A DNA stretch of 35,364 nt from Candidatus Nitrosocosmicus sp. (GTDB taxonomy: Archaea > Thermoproteota > Nitrososphaeria > Nitrososphaerales > Nitrososphaeraceae): contig JAICXY010000028.1 in assembly GCA_025934495.1 (NCBI GenBank), forward strand, positions 1-35,364. The letters are read 5' to 3'. The notes beneath the pieces are model-generated. The model was not told where the DNA came from. It made no database searches and saw nothing but the letters and a program-made list of their open reading frames with translations. A program made the translations under genes and the position numbers. Positions 17,321-26,745 of the stretch are shown piece by piece (positions within the stretch are counted from its first letter, which is position 1; each line of letters starts with the position of its first letter).

Positions 17321-18154
17321 ATGGATTCAAAGCAAAAGGTTGCAGTAATTACTGGAAGCTCAAGTGGAATTGGGCATGAAATATCTTTGATTTTGGCAAG
17401 AAATGGCTTTACAACATATGCCACAATGAGAAACCTGCAAAAAGGTTCCGTTTTGAAATCCATTTCGGAAGATGAAAAACTACCTTTACATTTTGCACAG
17501 CTTGATGTTACGGATGAGAATTCTGTGAAAAAGGCAATTAAAACAATACATGATGAAGTTGGCAGAATAGACATATTGGTAAACAATGCCGGTTATGCAC
17601 TAACTGGCGCTTTTGAAGATCTTTCCATAGATGAAATAAAAACACAATATGAGACAAATGTGTTTGGAGTGGTAAGAACTACTCAAACTGTTCTCCCGAT
17701 TATGAGAAAACAAAGATCAGGATTGATTGTCAATATAAGTTCAGGAGCCGGAAGGTTTGGCTTTCCAACAGGTTCTGCGTATGTAAGCACTAAATTTGCA
17801 GTAGAAGGTTTGAGCGAGTCTATGTCATACGAAGTAGAACCATTTGGTATAAAAGTAATTTTAATTGAACCGGGTGTGATAAAGACAAACTTTTTTAACT
17901 CTTCTGTCTTGGCAAAAAAATCTCAAGATCCTAATTCACCATATGCTCCGTTAATGAAAGGCAGAGAAAATAGCGTAGATAAAATGATGAAAAATGGATC
18001 TACTCCGCAATATGTTGCCGAGGTAGTACTTCATGCAATTACCAGTGAAAGCCCAAAACTAAGATACCTTGCAGGCAAGGATGTAGAACAATGGATAGCA
18101 GCAAAAAGGAAAATGACCGAAGAAGAGTTTGTAGACATGATAAAACAAAGGTGA
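17321..18154 (+). CDS. Short-chain dehydrogenase/reductase (SDR)
   Basis: 277 residues from ATG. Classical SDR: nucleotide motif TGSSSGIG (11-18), DVT (62-64), NNAG (88-91), the conserved N in ETNVFG (113), catalytic S near 140, Y154 and K158 (YVSTK), and the EPG strand (IEPGVIKTNF). Arginine in ATMRN, after the second strand, suggests NADP(H) preference. The C-terminus (AGKDVEQWIAAKRKMTEEEF) resembles SDRs acting on retinol- or ketone-like substrates, but the substrate is unknown. Soluble and intact, and not in an evident operon. A TATA-like AATACTTATG lies about 27 bases upstream. Confidence 0.85.
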   Translation: MDSKQKVAVITGSSSGIGHEISLILARNGFTTYATMRNLQKGSVLKSISEDEKLPLHFAQLDVTDENSVKKAIKTIHDEVGRIDILVNNAGYALTGAFEDLSIDEIKTQYETNVFGVVRTTQTVLPIMRKQRSGLIVNISSGAGRFGFPTGSAYVSTKFAVEGLSESMSYEVEPFGIKVILIEPGVIKTNFFNSSVLAKKSQDPNSPYAPLMKGRENSVDKMMKNGSTPQYVAEVVLHAITSESPKLRYLAGKDVEQWIAAKRKMTEEEFVDMIKQR

Positions 18155-18170
18155 AAAAACACAAGGCGAT

Positions 18171-18350
18171 TTATATATAATAGAGTAATTTGGCTTTCAA
18201 GCATCCGTGGCTCCGGAATCTTAAGTGCGTATAACTATAACAATTCTTAAAACCAATTTCATATATTATTATGTAAAAAACAAATTGAACATTATTTGGA
18301 GATAAATCGGGGGGGACGGAGGAATCGGAGCCAAATTACTTTATATTATA
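18171..18350. repeat. Long inverted-repeat element (MITE-like), copy 1
   Basis: The left arm contains AGAGTAATTTGGCT, then AGCATCCGTGGCTCC; the right arm, read backwards, contains AAGTAATTTGGCTCCGATTC, then CTCCGTCC. The arms flank about 90 bases of AT-rich DNA. A second copy of the same design lies at 21426-21592. It has no coding capacity and could be a non-autonomous transposon. Confidence 0.5.
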
Positions 18351-18592
18351 TTCTTTAACTTTTTCAAATATGATATGTCTTTGCAATCTTTTCTAGGCCT
18401 GCATAGTATCATAATCTAAAGCTTTGATATCCCCTCTTTTATTAACTTGCCACATAGATTATATCGATTCAAATCCTCTTTGAACTTTCTCTAAAACCTC
18501 CTCTCTATCTACACCAACTATAAAAGATTCGGTATTGTTTATCTGAAAGTCATGATGAATTTCATCATTATTTATTCAAATAATTAATGGAG
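18350..18592 (-). pseudogene. Relic paralogue of the DREEVL..IQRGFE family
   Basis: The minus strand reads DEIHHDFQINNTESFIVGVD, REEVLEKVQRGFESI, stop, then KRGDIKALDYDTMQA, stop, KRLQRHIIFEKVK. It matches the better-kept copy at 19843-20237 nearly word for word (YYDFQLNNSESVIVGTD, REEVLARIQRGFE, EGIKAIDYETLQIWKKLKR). Two internal stops make it dead. The family's function is not known to me. Confidence 0.65.
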
Positions 18593-18739
18593 GGGTATAT
18601 GATATAGCATGTTCTATGTGTTCCATGTTCTATTTTAAATTGCAGTTTTAAAATATCTATTTAATTGACTGTATATTTTTTCACAATTGTTTTAATTCAT
18701 TTGCATTCTCTACTTTGGACTGTTTATTTTACATCGATT

Positions 18740-18750
18740 TTATATATACG
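18740..18750 (+). promoter_or_regulatory. TATA box of the CAP-domain gene
   Basis: TTATATATACG lies 18-28 bases before ATG 18768, the spacing expected for a leaderless archaeal transcript, and supports that start codon. Confidence 0.5.
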
Positions 18751-18767
18751 TTACGGCACTGGTACCT

Positions 18768-19676
18768 ATGAATAGAATAGATATTTCATTGATATTTTTA
18801 ATAGTGATTTCCATGGTTTTACCTGCTTCAGCAATTATGTATGCTAGTGGTCAGTCTACCGACAATAGTGACGACTCATCAGCTGGCGGGTCTACTACGG
18901 ATAATAGTGGCTCATCATCAGCTGGCGGTGGAACTACTACAACTACTACAACTGATAACAGCAGTTCATCAACTGGTGGGTCTACTACGGATAATAGTGG
19001 CTCATCATCAGCTGGCGGTGGAACTACTACAACTACTACAACTGATAACAGCAGTTCATCAACTGGTGGGTCAACGGGTAACAGCATCACTTTGCCTACT
19101 ACATGCGACAAATTGGTAGACCAAGCCGGTAGGACATTAACCTGTGCAAATGGAGTAAAGTTAACCCTGGTTGGAAATGGACACGGGGGGTATAGCACTG
19201 TCCCGTTTCAGGAGGCCAACAATACTGTAAATACTGCAGATTTCATCAAGACTATCTTGGACGTTCACAACCGCGAGCGCGCTGCCATTGGAGTTCCACC
19301 GCTTACATGGAGTGACGATCTTGCCGCCGGCGCCAAGACTTGGGCCGAGCATCTCGCTACGACTGGCGAGTTTGCCCACGACACCTCCATTTTCCCAAAA
19401 GAGGGTGAGAACCTTGCATCCTTTGGGGGGACCAATGACCCAGGGGTAGGAATCTCTGCATGGGTTGACGAAAAGAAAAATTGGAACGGCAGCCCTGTCA
19501 CGACGGAAAATTTCGATACATGGCTGAATAAAATAGGTCATTACGTTCAGGTGGTCTCACCTGCCACGACCCAGGTTGGTTGTGCAACCGCCGGTAGCAT
19601 TCTGGACTGCCGCTATGACCGCGCACTATTCCCGCAGGAGCCGTACATAGCACAGTTCCTGTCACAGGGGAAGTGA
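18768..19676 (+). CDS. Secreted CAP/SCP-domain protein with Ser/Thr-rich linker
   Basis: 302 residues. A signal peptide at 1-26 (MNRIDISLIFLIVISMVLPA, then SAIMYASG) is followed by a low-complexity Ser/Thr/Gly linker (31-105) containing a 30-residue unit twice, then a CAP domain from about 157: LDVHNRERAAIGVPPLTWSD, AAGAKTWAEHLA, FAHD, EGENLA and IGHYVQVV. H204, E213 or E214 and H258 fit the CAP cavity. CAP proteins are extracellular and often bind lipids or other ligands; the linker would hold the domain away from the cell surface. The end is odd: after GHY the sequence is weakly CAP-like and stops with TGA TGA, yet a better CAP C-terminus follows in frame. The CAP half is much more GC-rich than its surroundings, suggesting transfer. 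Confidence 0.8.
   Translation: MNRIDISLIFLIVISMVLPASAIMYASGQSTDNSDDSSAGGSTTDNSGSSSAGGGTTTTTTTDNSSSSTGGSTTDNSGSSSAGGGTTTTTTTDNSSSSTGGSTGNSITLPTTCDKLVDQAGRTLTCANGVKLTLVGNGHGGYSTVPFQEANNTVNTADFIKTILDVHNRERAAIGVPPLTWSDDLAAGAKTWAEHLATTGEFAHDTSIFPKEGENLASFGGTNDPGVGISAWVDEKKNWNGSPVTTENFDTWLNKIGHYVQVVSPATTQVGCATAGSILDCRYDRALFPQEPYIAQFLSQGK
18888..19067 (+). repeat. 90-bp tandem duplication in the CAP linker
   Basis: Two consecutive 90-base units encode GSTTDNSGSSSAGGG and then TTTTTTTDNSSSSTG, each with essentially no base changes. Length variation of the linker between strains would be expected. Confidence 0.85.
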
Positions 19677-19826
19677 TGACTTCCCGGTCATTACCAGCAG
19701 ATGGTCTGGGAGAACTCGAAAGAAGTTGGTTGTGTGGCTACTTATGACGGCGAAAACGGTGGAAAGGACATTCTAGTTTGCCGCTACTGCCCGCAGGGCA
19801 ACGTCGTTGGGCAGAAACCGTATTAG
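19677..19826 (+). pseudogene. Detached CAP-domain C-terminus, in frame after TGA TGA
   Basis: Directly after the second TGA the same frame reads LPGHYQQMVWENSKEVGCVA, then ATYDGENGGKDILVCRYCPQ and GNVVGQKPY, with TAG at 19824. This is the canonical CAP ending (GHY.QMVW....VGC, LVCRY.P.GN..GQ.PY), better preserved than the ending inside the ORF before it. It has no start and is either the remains of a tandem CAP domain or the original tail cut off by an internal duplication. Base composition matches the GC-rich CAP region. Confidence 0.65.
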
Positions 19827-19842
19827 GAGAGCCTCCTTCCTG

Positions 19843-20237
19843 TCACGGAAATTGCTCGCTATCAATCTGTACCAATCTCATTGAATTTCTTAGAACGATA
19901 TGAACAATGTTATAGTGAGGAAGCAATATTTTTAACTTGATAAATGTTATACGCCTTTTCAACTTTTTCCATATTTGTAAAGTTTCATAATCTATTGCCT
20001 TGATGCCTTCTTTTTTTAATTTGCTATATTGTTTGAAATGGTATTCAAATCCTCTTTGAATTCTCGCTAATACTTCTTCTCTATCTGTTCCCACTATTAC
20101 GGATTCACTATTATTCAATTGAAAGTCATAGTAGATGTCTTCATCAACTATTTTTATTACACCTTTATGAATATCGATTCTTAATGGCTTAACCCTACTA
20201 TATCAATAGGGTCAGGTTGAAAAAGAAATTTAGCCAT
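19843..20237 (-). pseudogene. DREEVL..IQRGFE family protein with one frameshift
   Basis: From ATG 20237 the frame reads MAKFLFQPDPIDIVG. It must then change frame near 20190-20200 to continue KPLRIDIHKGVIKIVDEDIY, YDFQLNNSESVIVGTD, REEVLARIQRGFEYHFKQYS and KLKKEGIKAIDYETLQIWKK, ending at 19843. A TTG at 20118 could give a 91-residue product. A dead paralogue at 18350-18592 lies on the other side of the CAP gene in the same orientation. No known domain; charged, soluble, probably alpha/beta. Confidence 0.6.
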
Positions 20238-20900
20238 ATTTTTAACTGGCCTAATAAATAAGGTCTCTCAAATAGGTCACTAATATCTTATTCCAGGTTT
20301 CTTTTTTCTCTTATCCTTAATAAATAGGAAAAGTAAACCATTGTTTCAAGTTCATAATACATCATAATTAGTCGTTCATTCTTACCAGAGCGTCAGATAA
20401 ATGTTCCTATGATAGAGAATAACCAGTCATAGCCTAGGTAAATAGGTTACTTTTTATAGAATATCATATCCTCACGATCAATATTAAATCAGTACTATGT
20501 CTAATAACAGATTAATATAAAGCGGTTTTGTATATAGTTAAATGACTATATTTAATTTAATATTATAATATTAAAAGACAGAATAAATCTACAACAGATA
20601 CTGATTTATCATGAATTATCCATTATATAATCTATGCTGTACAAACTAATAAAGAGATATAGATAACAGCAAGTATTAGAATCACTCCAGACGTGAGGAA
20701 CTGATAACGCATTGATTATATATTTATTCGGAATATATGGTTACTAACCATCCTAATAGAATACGATTAAAAGTTATTAGTAGTTTAAGATATTCCTATT
20801 TGTTTATCCAGCAATTGTATTTATTGATCTATTAATATCTACATAAATAATCCCGTAGATAATTCAAACATCACAACTTACATCCAACAATAAAATTATC
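20238..20900. other. Intergenic, AT-rich, no gene seen
   Basis: All frames are interrupted. The only structure found is a perfect 7-base palindrome ATGGTTA-C-TAACCAT at 20737-20751, of unknown meaning, and a few short AATAGGT-like words at 20250-20460. No RNA gene was recognised. Confidence 0.5.
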
Positions 20901-21384
20901 TTAGAGCCTATCCCAAAATTCGATAGAGTTATAGATTATTGTTAATATTAATTAAAATGTGCCCTGCTGCTGTAGATGTCACAAGAGCAAGAACAAACCT
21001 ACCATTACAAATATTTCAGAAGAATTATGGAGTATCCTTAGTTCTACATTACCAACAGAAAAACCAAACAAAACGATAGGTTGTCCTGTAATTCCATTTA
21101 GAAAAGTGTTAAATGGCATTATATACGTTCTAAGAGCCGGATATCAATGGAAGACGTTGTCTAAAGAATATGGTTCTGGTTCTACATGTCGCTGCCGATT
21201 CCAACAATAGGTTCGATTGGCATTTTCAAAAAGATATGGATAAGATTGTTAAAAGAATATGACCACAAAATAGGTATCAAATTGACATGGCAATCTATCG
21301 GTAGTATATCTATAAAGTCTTCATTAGGTGGGCAATGACAGGAAATAATCCTGTTGATAGAAGCAAACTAGGCAAAGCAAAATG
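20901..21384 (+). pseudogene. IS5-like insertion sequence remnant (DUF4096-type transposase)
   Basis: The left end TTAGAGCCTATCCC, then AAAATTCGATAG (20901-20926), is followed by a transposase N-terminus from GTG 20959: ISEELWSILSSTLPTEKP, IPFRKVLNGIIYVLRAGYQW and SKEYGSGSTCRCRFQQ, then a TAG (21208-21210). Further on, other frames still give WQSIGSISIKSSLGGAMTGN and VDRSKLGK, the start of the catalytic part. It has a nonsense codon and frameshift and is cut before the rest of the DDE domain; no right end was found. Same family as 31195-31727. Confidence 0.75.
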
Positions 21385-21425
21385 ACATATTTTAAAAGAC
21401 AAAAAATACAATATTTTTTCCAGTT

Positions 21426-21592
21426 TATTAAAATAGTGAAAATTGCCTCCGATGCTTCCAAGCCTCCGGATTATGATGTTTGCAGAAAGAGAAAATAAAC
21501 CATAATATTATCTTTTAATCCTTTTGAATACTCTATTTTACTACACTGGAGGCACGGATGCTCCGGAGCCAGATTACTCTCTTTCTATATAA
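21426..21592. repeat. Long inverted-repeat element (MITE-like), copy 2
   Basis: The left arm contains AATTGCCTCCGATGCTTCC; the right arm, read backwards, contains AGAGTAATCTGGCTCCGGAG, then CATCCGTGCCTCC. The right arm matches the left arm of copy 1 at 18171-18222 (AGAGTAAT.TGGCT, AGCATCCGTG.CTCC). About 167 bases long, non-coding. Confidence 0.5.
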
Positions 21593-21995
21593 AAGTTCAG
21601 AATTTAAAGTTGACGAATCGATTGTCAAGGCCGACCCTTGAATATATAACTGTTCCAGATCGTTTTTGGTCTAAATTATGATGATAAATACTATGGAAAT
21701 ATCAAAATATTATGTAAGTGTTGCCTAAAGATTTCTGATATACCAAGTTAAAGGATACGAATAATCTTTAAACTACAGATAACATAAAAATATTTATTTT
21801 ATTTTTATTAGCTAATCTAATGTGTTTGCAATACTGAAATACTATGCTCTTTTATTTGTATACAAAAATAAGGAAATTTAGATAAAATAAAGTTGATAGA
21901 TTTGATTTAATTGTCCTTTTGTATTATATCTTTCTGTAATGAGTCTATGATATAGCAAAAAAGCACCAAAGTTCATTGACAAAAAGAGCAAATCA
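21593..21995. other. Intergenic upstream of the radical SAM gene
   Basis: AT-rich with no gene seen. The frame of the radical SAM protein stays open back to 21951 and reads APKFIDKKSKS just before the GTG, so a few N-terminal codons may belong to the gene but lack an ATG. Confidence 0.5.
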
Positions 21996-22919
21996 GTGCT
22001 TCATCCCTTTACGGTAAGAGGATTTAGAGGATATACCTTGAATGTGTATCAGGGATGTCAACATAGGTGTGGTTATTGTTATGCTACATATGAATGGTCT
22101 CCAGCATTCTATGATAAAATTTATTCAAAAAGTAATGCTCCAGAGATACTTGAAAGTCAATTAAACTCTTGGAAGTCAAAAGTTATAGAACCTGTAATGA
22201 TTTCATCAGCCACAGATGCATATCAACCAGCAGAACTAAAGTTCGAATTAACAAGAAAATGTGTTAGAATTCTACAGAAATACCATATTCCTTATTATGT
22301 ATTTACAAAATCAACCTTAATATCAAGAGACATAGAACTCCATCAGCAATACAAAGATAATTGTTTTTTAGTATGGTCAATTACAACTTGTAATGAAAAT
22401 ATAAGACGTATAGTAGAACCTGGAACTCCGCCTGCATCTGCAATGTTTAAAGTAATAAAGAGATTTAGTGATGCAGGAATTCGTTGTGCTGTAAATATTG
22501 ATCCTATTATTCCGCTAATTACAGATTCAATAAATGATATTGATTTAATACTTGACAATTGTCTTAACTCTGGGGTTGGATACATTTTAGGAGCAACCTT
22601 ACGGCTGAGAGCAGACATTTGGGAAAGAATGAAGAGTATATTTAAAATGCTAAATAAAGAAGAAGAAGAAGAAGAAGAAGAAGCGAGAATTGAAGAATAC
22701 AAGAGACTATATCATTTTAATGAACCTCTCAGCCATATCTATAATCTTGCTGTGGACAATGGTTACTCAAACACCATTTTGAAAAATCTAAAGGAAGGAG
22801 TAATAAAAAGGAACATGAATTTTGATTTTCCTTATTTAATTGGAAGCAGAAGAAGTATTGGAATTAGAAAATCAAATGATGATGATTCAAAACAACTTTC
22901 ATTAATGAAATTTATTTAG
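21996..22919 (+). CDS. SPL-family radical SAM protein
   Basis: 307 residues from GTG 21996; the frame is open 45 bases further upstream with no ATG. The cluster motif CQHRCGYCYA (C21, C25, C28) binds the 4Fe-4S of radical SAM enzymes. The CxxxCxxC spacing and the surrounding TLNVYQGC, ISSATDAYQPAE, LTRKCVRIL, VFTKSTLISRDIEL and SITTCNENIRRIVEPGTPP belong to the spore photoproduct lyase-like (SplB-related) group, widespread in archaea, whose substrates are mostly unknown. True spore photoproduct repair is unlikely in a non-sporulating archaeon. A run of eight GAA codons makes an acidic tract in the C-terminal third. The gene stands alone, with no operon partner. Confidence 0.8.
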   Translation: MLHPFTVRGFRGYTLNVYQGCQHRCGYCYATYEWSPAFYDKIYSKSNAPEILESQLNSWKSKVIEPVMISSATDAYQPAELKFELTRKCVRILQKYHIPYYVFTKSTLISRDIELHQQYKDNCFLVWSITTCNENIRRIVEPGTPPASAMFKVIKRFSDAGIRCAVNIDPIIPLITDSINDIDLILDNCLNSGVGYILGATLRLRADIWERMKSIFKMLNKEEEEEEEEARIEEYKRLYHFNEPLSHIYNLAVDNGYSNTILKNLKEGVIKRNMNFDFPYLIGSRRSIGIRKSNDDDSKQLSLMKFI

Positions 22920-23097
22920 ATAATAAAGTAGGTATGTTAAATGTATCGATTTACTATCTGTAAAATTAGAAGTAGGTTAACTTTTTCTCTGTCCTTCTTA
23001 ACTGCCTTAACGATTTTGCTTTCTTTCGTATTATATTATATATCTCGTGCATAATTAGAAACAATTTAGATCATTATTCTGTATTTTACATCTGTTT

Positions 23098-24043
23098 CTA
23101 GTTCTGATGATTTAATATTCTATAGTTTATCAGGCCTGCAACTATGTCCGATACCTTGTTATATTTTCTCAATTTGTTTCTATATACATCACTCTTTATT
23201 CGGTATTTTTTCAATCTGCAAATGATGGTATGTTCTATCACTATTCTTTTTTTAGAGTGAAATTTGCTATACTCTTTTTCTTCCTCAGATAAAGATTGGT
23301 TTCTTTTCTTTTTACATGGTAGAACCGATAGTTGTTCTGGATAATCTTTTTCTATGCCAAGGTATCCTAGATCAACTACAGTAACAACATCTTTAGGAGT
23401 TTCAGGATGATTCTTTTTATACACATCATAATCATGCCTTCGTCCTTTCTTATAGACAATCTTATGAAGGATATCACCACGATTGTTAACCATAATTTAA
23501 TTCTTTACCAGATATCTCCTTCTTTTTGCCTGAATAGTAAAGATTGTGTCTTTATCAACATATCTTGGTATTTGATGTCCTGTACAATCTATAAAATCAA
23601 TGAAGCCACGAAAATATCTCTCTACTTCCTCTGTTGGATTTCGAAACATCTGTTATTTGATATGTCTTCTCCGGAATTGGTACGCATTGTCTTGTTAACC
23701 CTTCAATCTTTTGGATATCTCTGCAAATGTTTCTTTGATCCAAATTAAAGAGAAAATCGGTCAAAGTGTAAGTTATGTAAAGACGATAGTAGGCCAAAAG
23801 CAGAAGAAACCTTTCTCTTGTATCCAATTTGAAATGCCTGACTACAACACCCATGTCTCTTTTTCGATATTTTTTGGACAACCGTTGAATTTCATGTTTA
23901 ACATATCTTTTTGTTATTTCTTTATCGTAAATATTGTCAAACTGTTGCACGGTCAAGCCGGTAAATGATTTGAAAAACAATAGTTTTCGGGATAGCACCT
24001 CGTATGAAAGCAAAGAGAGAACAGGTTGATGACTATTAATCAT
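23098..24043 (-). pseudogene. Broken IS5-like transposase (HTH_Tnp_4 / DDE_Tnp_4 type)
   Basis: The minus strand begins MINSHQPVLSLLSYEVLSRK, then FTGLTVQQFDNIYDKEI and RERFLLLLAYYRLYITYTLT (helix-turn-helix). It shifts frame near 23610 into FIDCTGHQIPR (first Asp) and AKRRRYLVKN, meets a TAA where a Gln codon would fit, and resumes IMVNNRGDILHK, VVTVVDLGYLG (second Asp) and RIVIEHTIICRLKKY (Glu). All catalytic residues are visible but one frameshift and one nonsense codon kill it. The subgroup is uncertain and no terminal repeats were identified. Confidence 0.75.
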
Positions 24044-24769
24044 AAAGCTGTTTGCATCTAATTATGCAAGAGATCTAGTATACCAATAAAAAGATGGTAT
24101 TTTTTGAGTTCCTTTTTCTTGATTTCGTTTCTCTTGATATGTATTTTTGTTATACCCTTAATTGTATATGAAAAATTTTGGTTTTATGATATTTGAATAT
24201 TTGTTATCTATTGTTGTATAATAACAATAATTATGATATATTGACCAGATCTATCAACATTCTTTGATATGTAATATTGAAAAATGCTGTTATTAAACCC
24301 ATTTGAATTTCCAAACTATTTTTACCGAGCAATATACTACTTTAGTAACGATATTTAAAGGATGTTGCAAGTTAACAATTTCTTTCTCCAAATCTTTTTC
24401 TTGGATTTCTTGTTTGTTGTCCCTTGTAGCAGGTATTTTTGTACTCTGCAGTAAGAAATTTAAAACTTGATTTTGTTGATTCTCTGTTATTTTGCATCTT
24501 GCAAATCAACATCATTCACATATGTTTTGCAAAATGTTATTCTCTATAATCAATATTAAATATGACTCCAAAATTGTAGACAAAAATTCCAAGCCTAAGT
24601 CCAAGTAAATAAAATTTTGATAATAATTATAGATAAAACTTTTGTTTAGATAAAATTTCACTTGCAAAGTACCTTAATCCATTTCAAAGAAAACTAAAAA
24701 TTATTAATATCTCAATTTAGCACAGACTTTAATAATCTTAATTTTCTGTTATTCCAATGACAATCAATA
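24044..24769. other. Intergenic with shared leader block
   Basis: No gene seen in 726 bases. It holds the block 24460-24538 shared with 9399-9478. Other AT-rich stretches are not recognised. Confidence 0.5.
24460..24538. repeat. Upstream block shared with the TIR-NB-ARC gene, copy 2
   Basis: Same order of words as 9399-9478 (GATTTTGTTGATT, TGTTATTTT, TTCACATA, TTTTGCAAA), roughly three quarters identical by eye. It ends about 230 bases before the sensor kinase gene. Confidence 0.6.
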
Positions 24770-26529
24770 ATGTCTAAGCCTTCTGACGATTCTTTCTTGC
24801 CTAGAACCGAGGTATGGCAAGGAGAACAAGAAATCTTCAATAAGGGTCAAGAAGAATTAGCCAGTGTAAAAGAATGTTATGATTCTATTGTAGATAAGAA
24901 TGGCCCATCTATAATGTTTAACAACGAGTTTGTCATAAAAGCATATACTGACATTATAAATAGAGGATGCAGGATTCGTCTTATTACAGAAATTTCTGCA
25001 AATAATATTTCATATTGTAAAAAATTATCTGAATTATTAGATCTTCGACATTTTGATGGTGTAAAAGGTAATCTTGGCATAGTTGATGGAATAAGATATG
25101 GAGCCACTGCCAGGGCAGAGGAAAAAAAATTTCCCACAGAGTATATCTATAGCACAGTTAAATCGTTTGTTGAGCAGCAGCAATACTTTTTTGATATGCT
25201 ATGGAACAAATCTACACCTACGGAAATTAGAATAAAGGAAATAGAAGAAGGAATCAAACCGAATGTTTTAGAAACAATCACAGATCCCTTTGAAATAAAA
25301 AATGTATATCTAAATCTTGTAAAATCCGCTACAAATGAAATAATGCTTATCATTCCTACAGTCAATGCTATGCGTCGTCATACAGATATCGGAACATTTC
25401 AAATACTAAATGAAATTACATCGGGCTACAGGATAATCAATGAAAATATAAAAGTTAGAATGCTTGTATCAGAAATTAATGATCATGATCTTGTAGTCCA
25501 ACAACAACTTGAAAGAATTCCAAATACATTATTGACTTTTTCTATTTCTTCTAGCCCTATTGAATTGAGGCGTATTGAAACAGATGCAACAACAAAATCG
25601 ACTGTTATAATAATAGATAAAAAAGAATCCTTGGTCATCGAAATAAAGGATGATACAAAAAATACATTTGCTGATTCTGTAGGATTTGCAACTTATTCTA
25701 ATAGCAGACCAACGGTATTATCCTATGTATCTATCTTTGAAAGTTTCTGGAAACAGGCAGACCTTGTAAAGAAACTGAGTCTGAGGAGCTTCAGAAAGAT
25801 TTTGTTCATATTGCAGCGCATGAGCTTAAAAATCCAATTCAACCCATACTTGGTTTAACCGACATTTTGATGAAAGCCAAACCCACGGATGAAAAAGAGT
25901 ATCATGATATCATAAAAATCATAAATAGAAATGCAAAAAAACTGATTCAGCTAACAAGCGACATCTTGGATGTAACTAAAATAGAAACCAACAACTTGAA
26001 TCTTCAAAAAGAGCTGTTTAATTTAAATGATCTTGTGTCGGACATAATTGAAGATTATATCAATCAACTTGAGAATGAAAATATAAAATTGGAAAGTGAG
26101 TTTCTTTATTGTGAATGCAATGATAATATGAATAAATCAGAAGAAAGATTCGATAAAAAAGTAAAACTATATTCTTTATATTTATTTGCAGATAAAATCA
26201 GAATAACTCAAGTCTTATCTAATTTAATAAATAATGCTGTCAAATTTACAATGAAAGGTATTATCAAAATCATTGTTGAAGAAAAAGATAAAGATAAAAA
26301 AGTATTTATTAATGTCACAGACTCTGGAAGTGGTATAGATCCATCTATTATTCCATATCTATTTTCAAAATTTTTAACCAAATCAAAGGGAGGAACAGGT
26401 TTGGGTCTGTATATATCAAAGAACATTGTTGAAGCCCATGGTGGAAAGATATGGGCTAAAAATAATGAAGATGGAAAAGGTGCAACATTTTCCTTCAGTC
26501 TTCCGCTAGTTAATCAAAAACTAAAATAA
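24770..26529 (+). pseudogene. Sensor histidine kinase, one frameshift
   Basis: From ATG 24770 the first frame gives the sensor region (TEVWQGEQEIFNKGQEEL, CRIRLITEISANNISYCKKL, FVEQQQYFFDMLWNKSTP, SYVSIFESFWKQADL), an N-terminal domain I know from ammonia-oxidising archaeal kinases. One base is missing near 25765. The second frame continues ETESEELQKDFVHIAAHELK, NPIQPILGLTDIL (H-box with the phospho-accepting His), VTKIETNNLN, N-box LSNLINNAVKFT, G1 DSGSGIDP and G2 GGTGLGLYISKNIVEAHGG to 26529. No transmembrane segment, so a cytoplasmic sensor; the partner regulator is not in the window. The loss falls between sensor and kinase and would separate them. Either it is a recent mutation or a sequencing error. 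Confidence 0.85.
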
Positions 26530-26568
26530 TTATAATTCCAGGATAGGTTACTTATTTCAATAAAAACC

Positions 26569-26745
26569 GGCTCTGTTAACTTAAGGAAATTTCTTAATGA
26601 GTATTACAGCATTAATACAAAACAGCCTTACAAACTTAAGAAAGATAGATATTTTGTGTTCAAATACCATGATTTTATCATAATTGAGTTAAAACATATC
26701 GGGATTAAATTAAAAACATTGGAAAACCCTTAAGTTAACAGAGCC
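26569..26745. mobile_element. 177-bp MITE with IS6-like ends and perfect target duplication
   Basis: Perfect 18-base terminal inverted repeats GGCTCTGTTAACTTAAGG (26569-26586 and complement 26728-26745). It is flanked by an exact 8-base direct repeat TAAAAACC (26561-26568 and 26746-26753), the target size of IS6-family elements. The same tip starts the transposase element at 29850, and a near copy starts the one at 35224, so the enzyme able to move it belongs to that family. No transposase inside, although one frame is open across the element without an ATG. Confidence 0.9.

Noticed and set aside
18851-19198. Minus-strand and alternative-frame ORFs over the CAP linker
   Set aside because: Low-complexity shadows of the tandem Ser/Thr linker.
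19674-19679. TGA TGA read as a recoding or selenocysteine site joining the two CAP endings
   Set aside because: Two adjacent stops and a duplicated domain ending fit decay better; no recoding element is visible.
20737-20751. Perfect palindrome ATGGTTA-C-TAACCAT as an operator
   Set aside because: Single copy in a gene-free stretch with no gene nearby to control.
22343-22702. Minus-strand ORF with a poly-Ser stretch
   Set aside because: It is the complement of the GAA run in the radical SAM gene.
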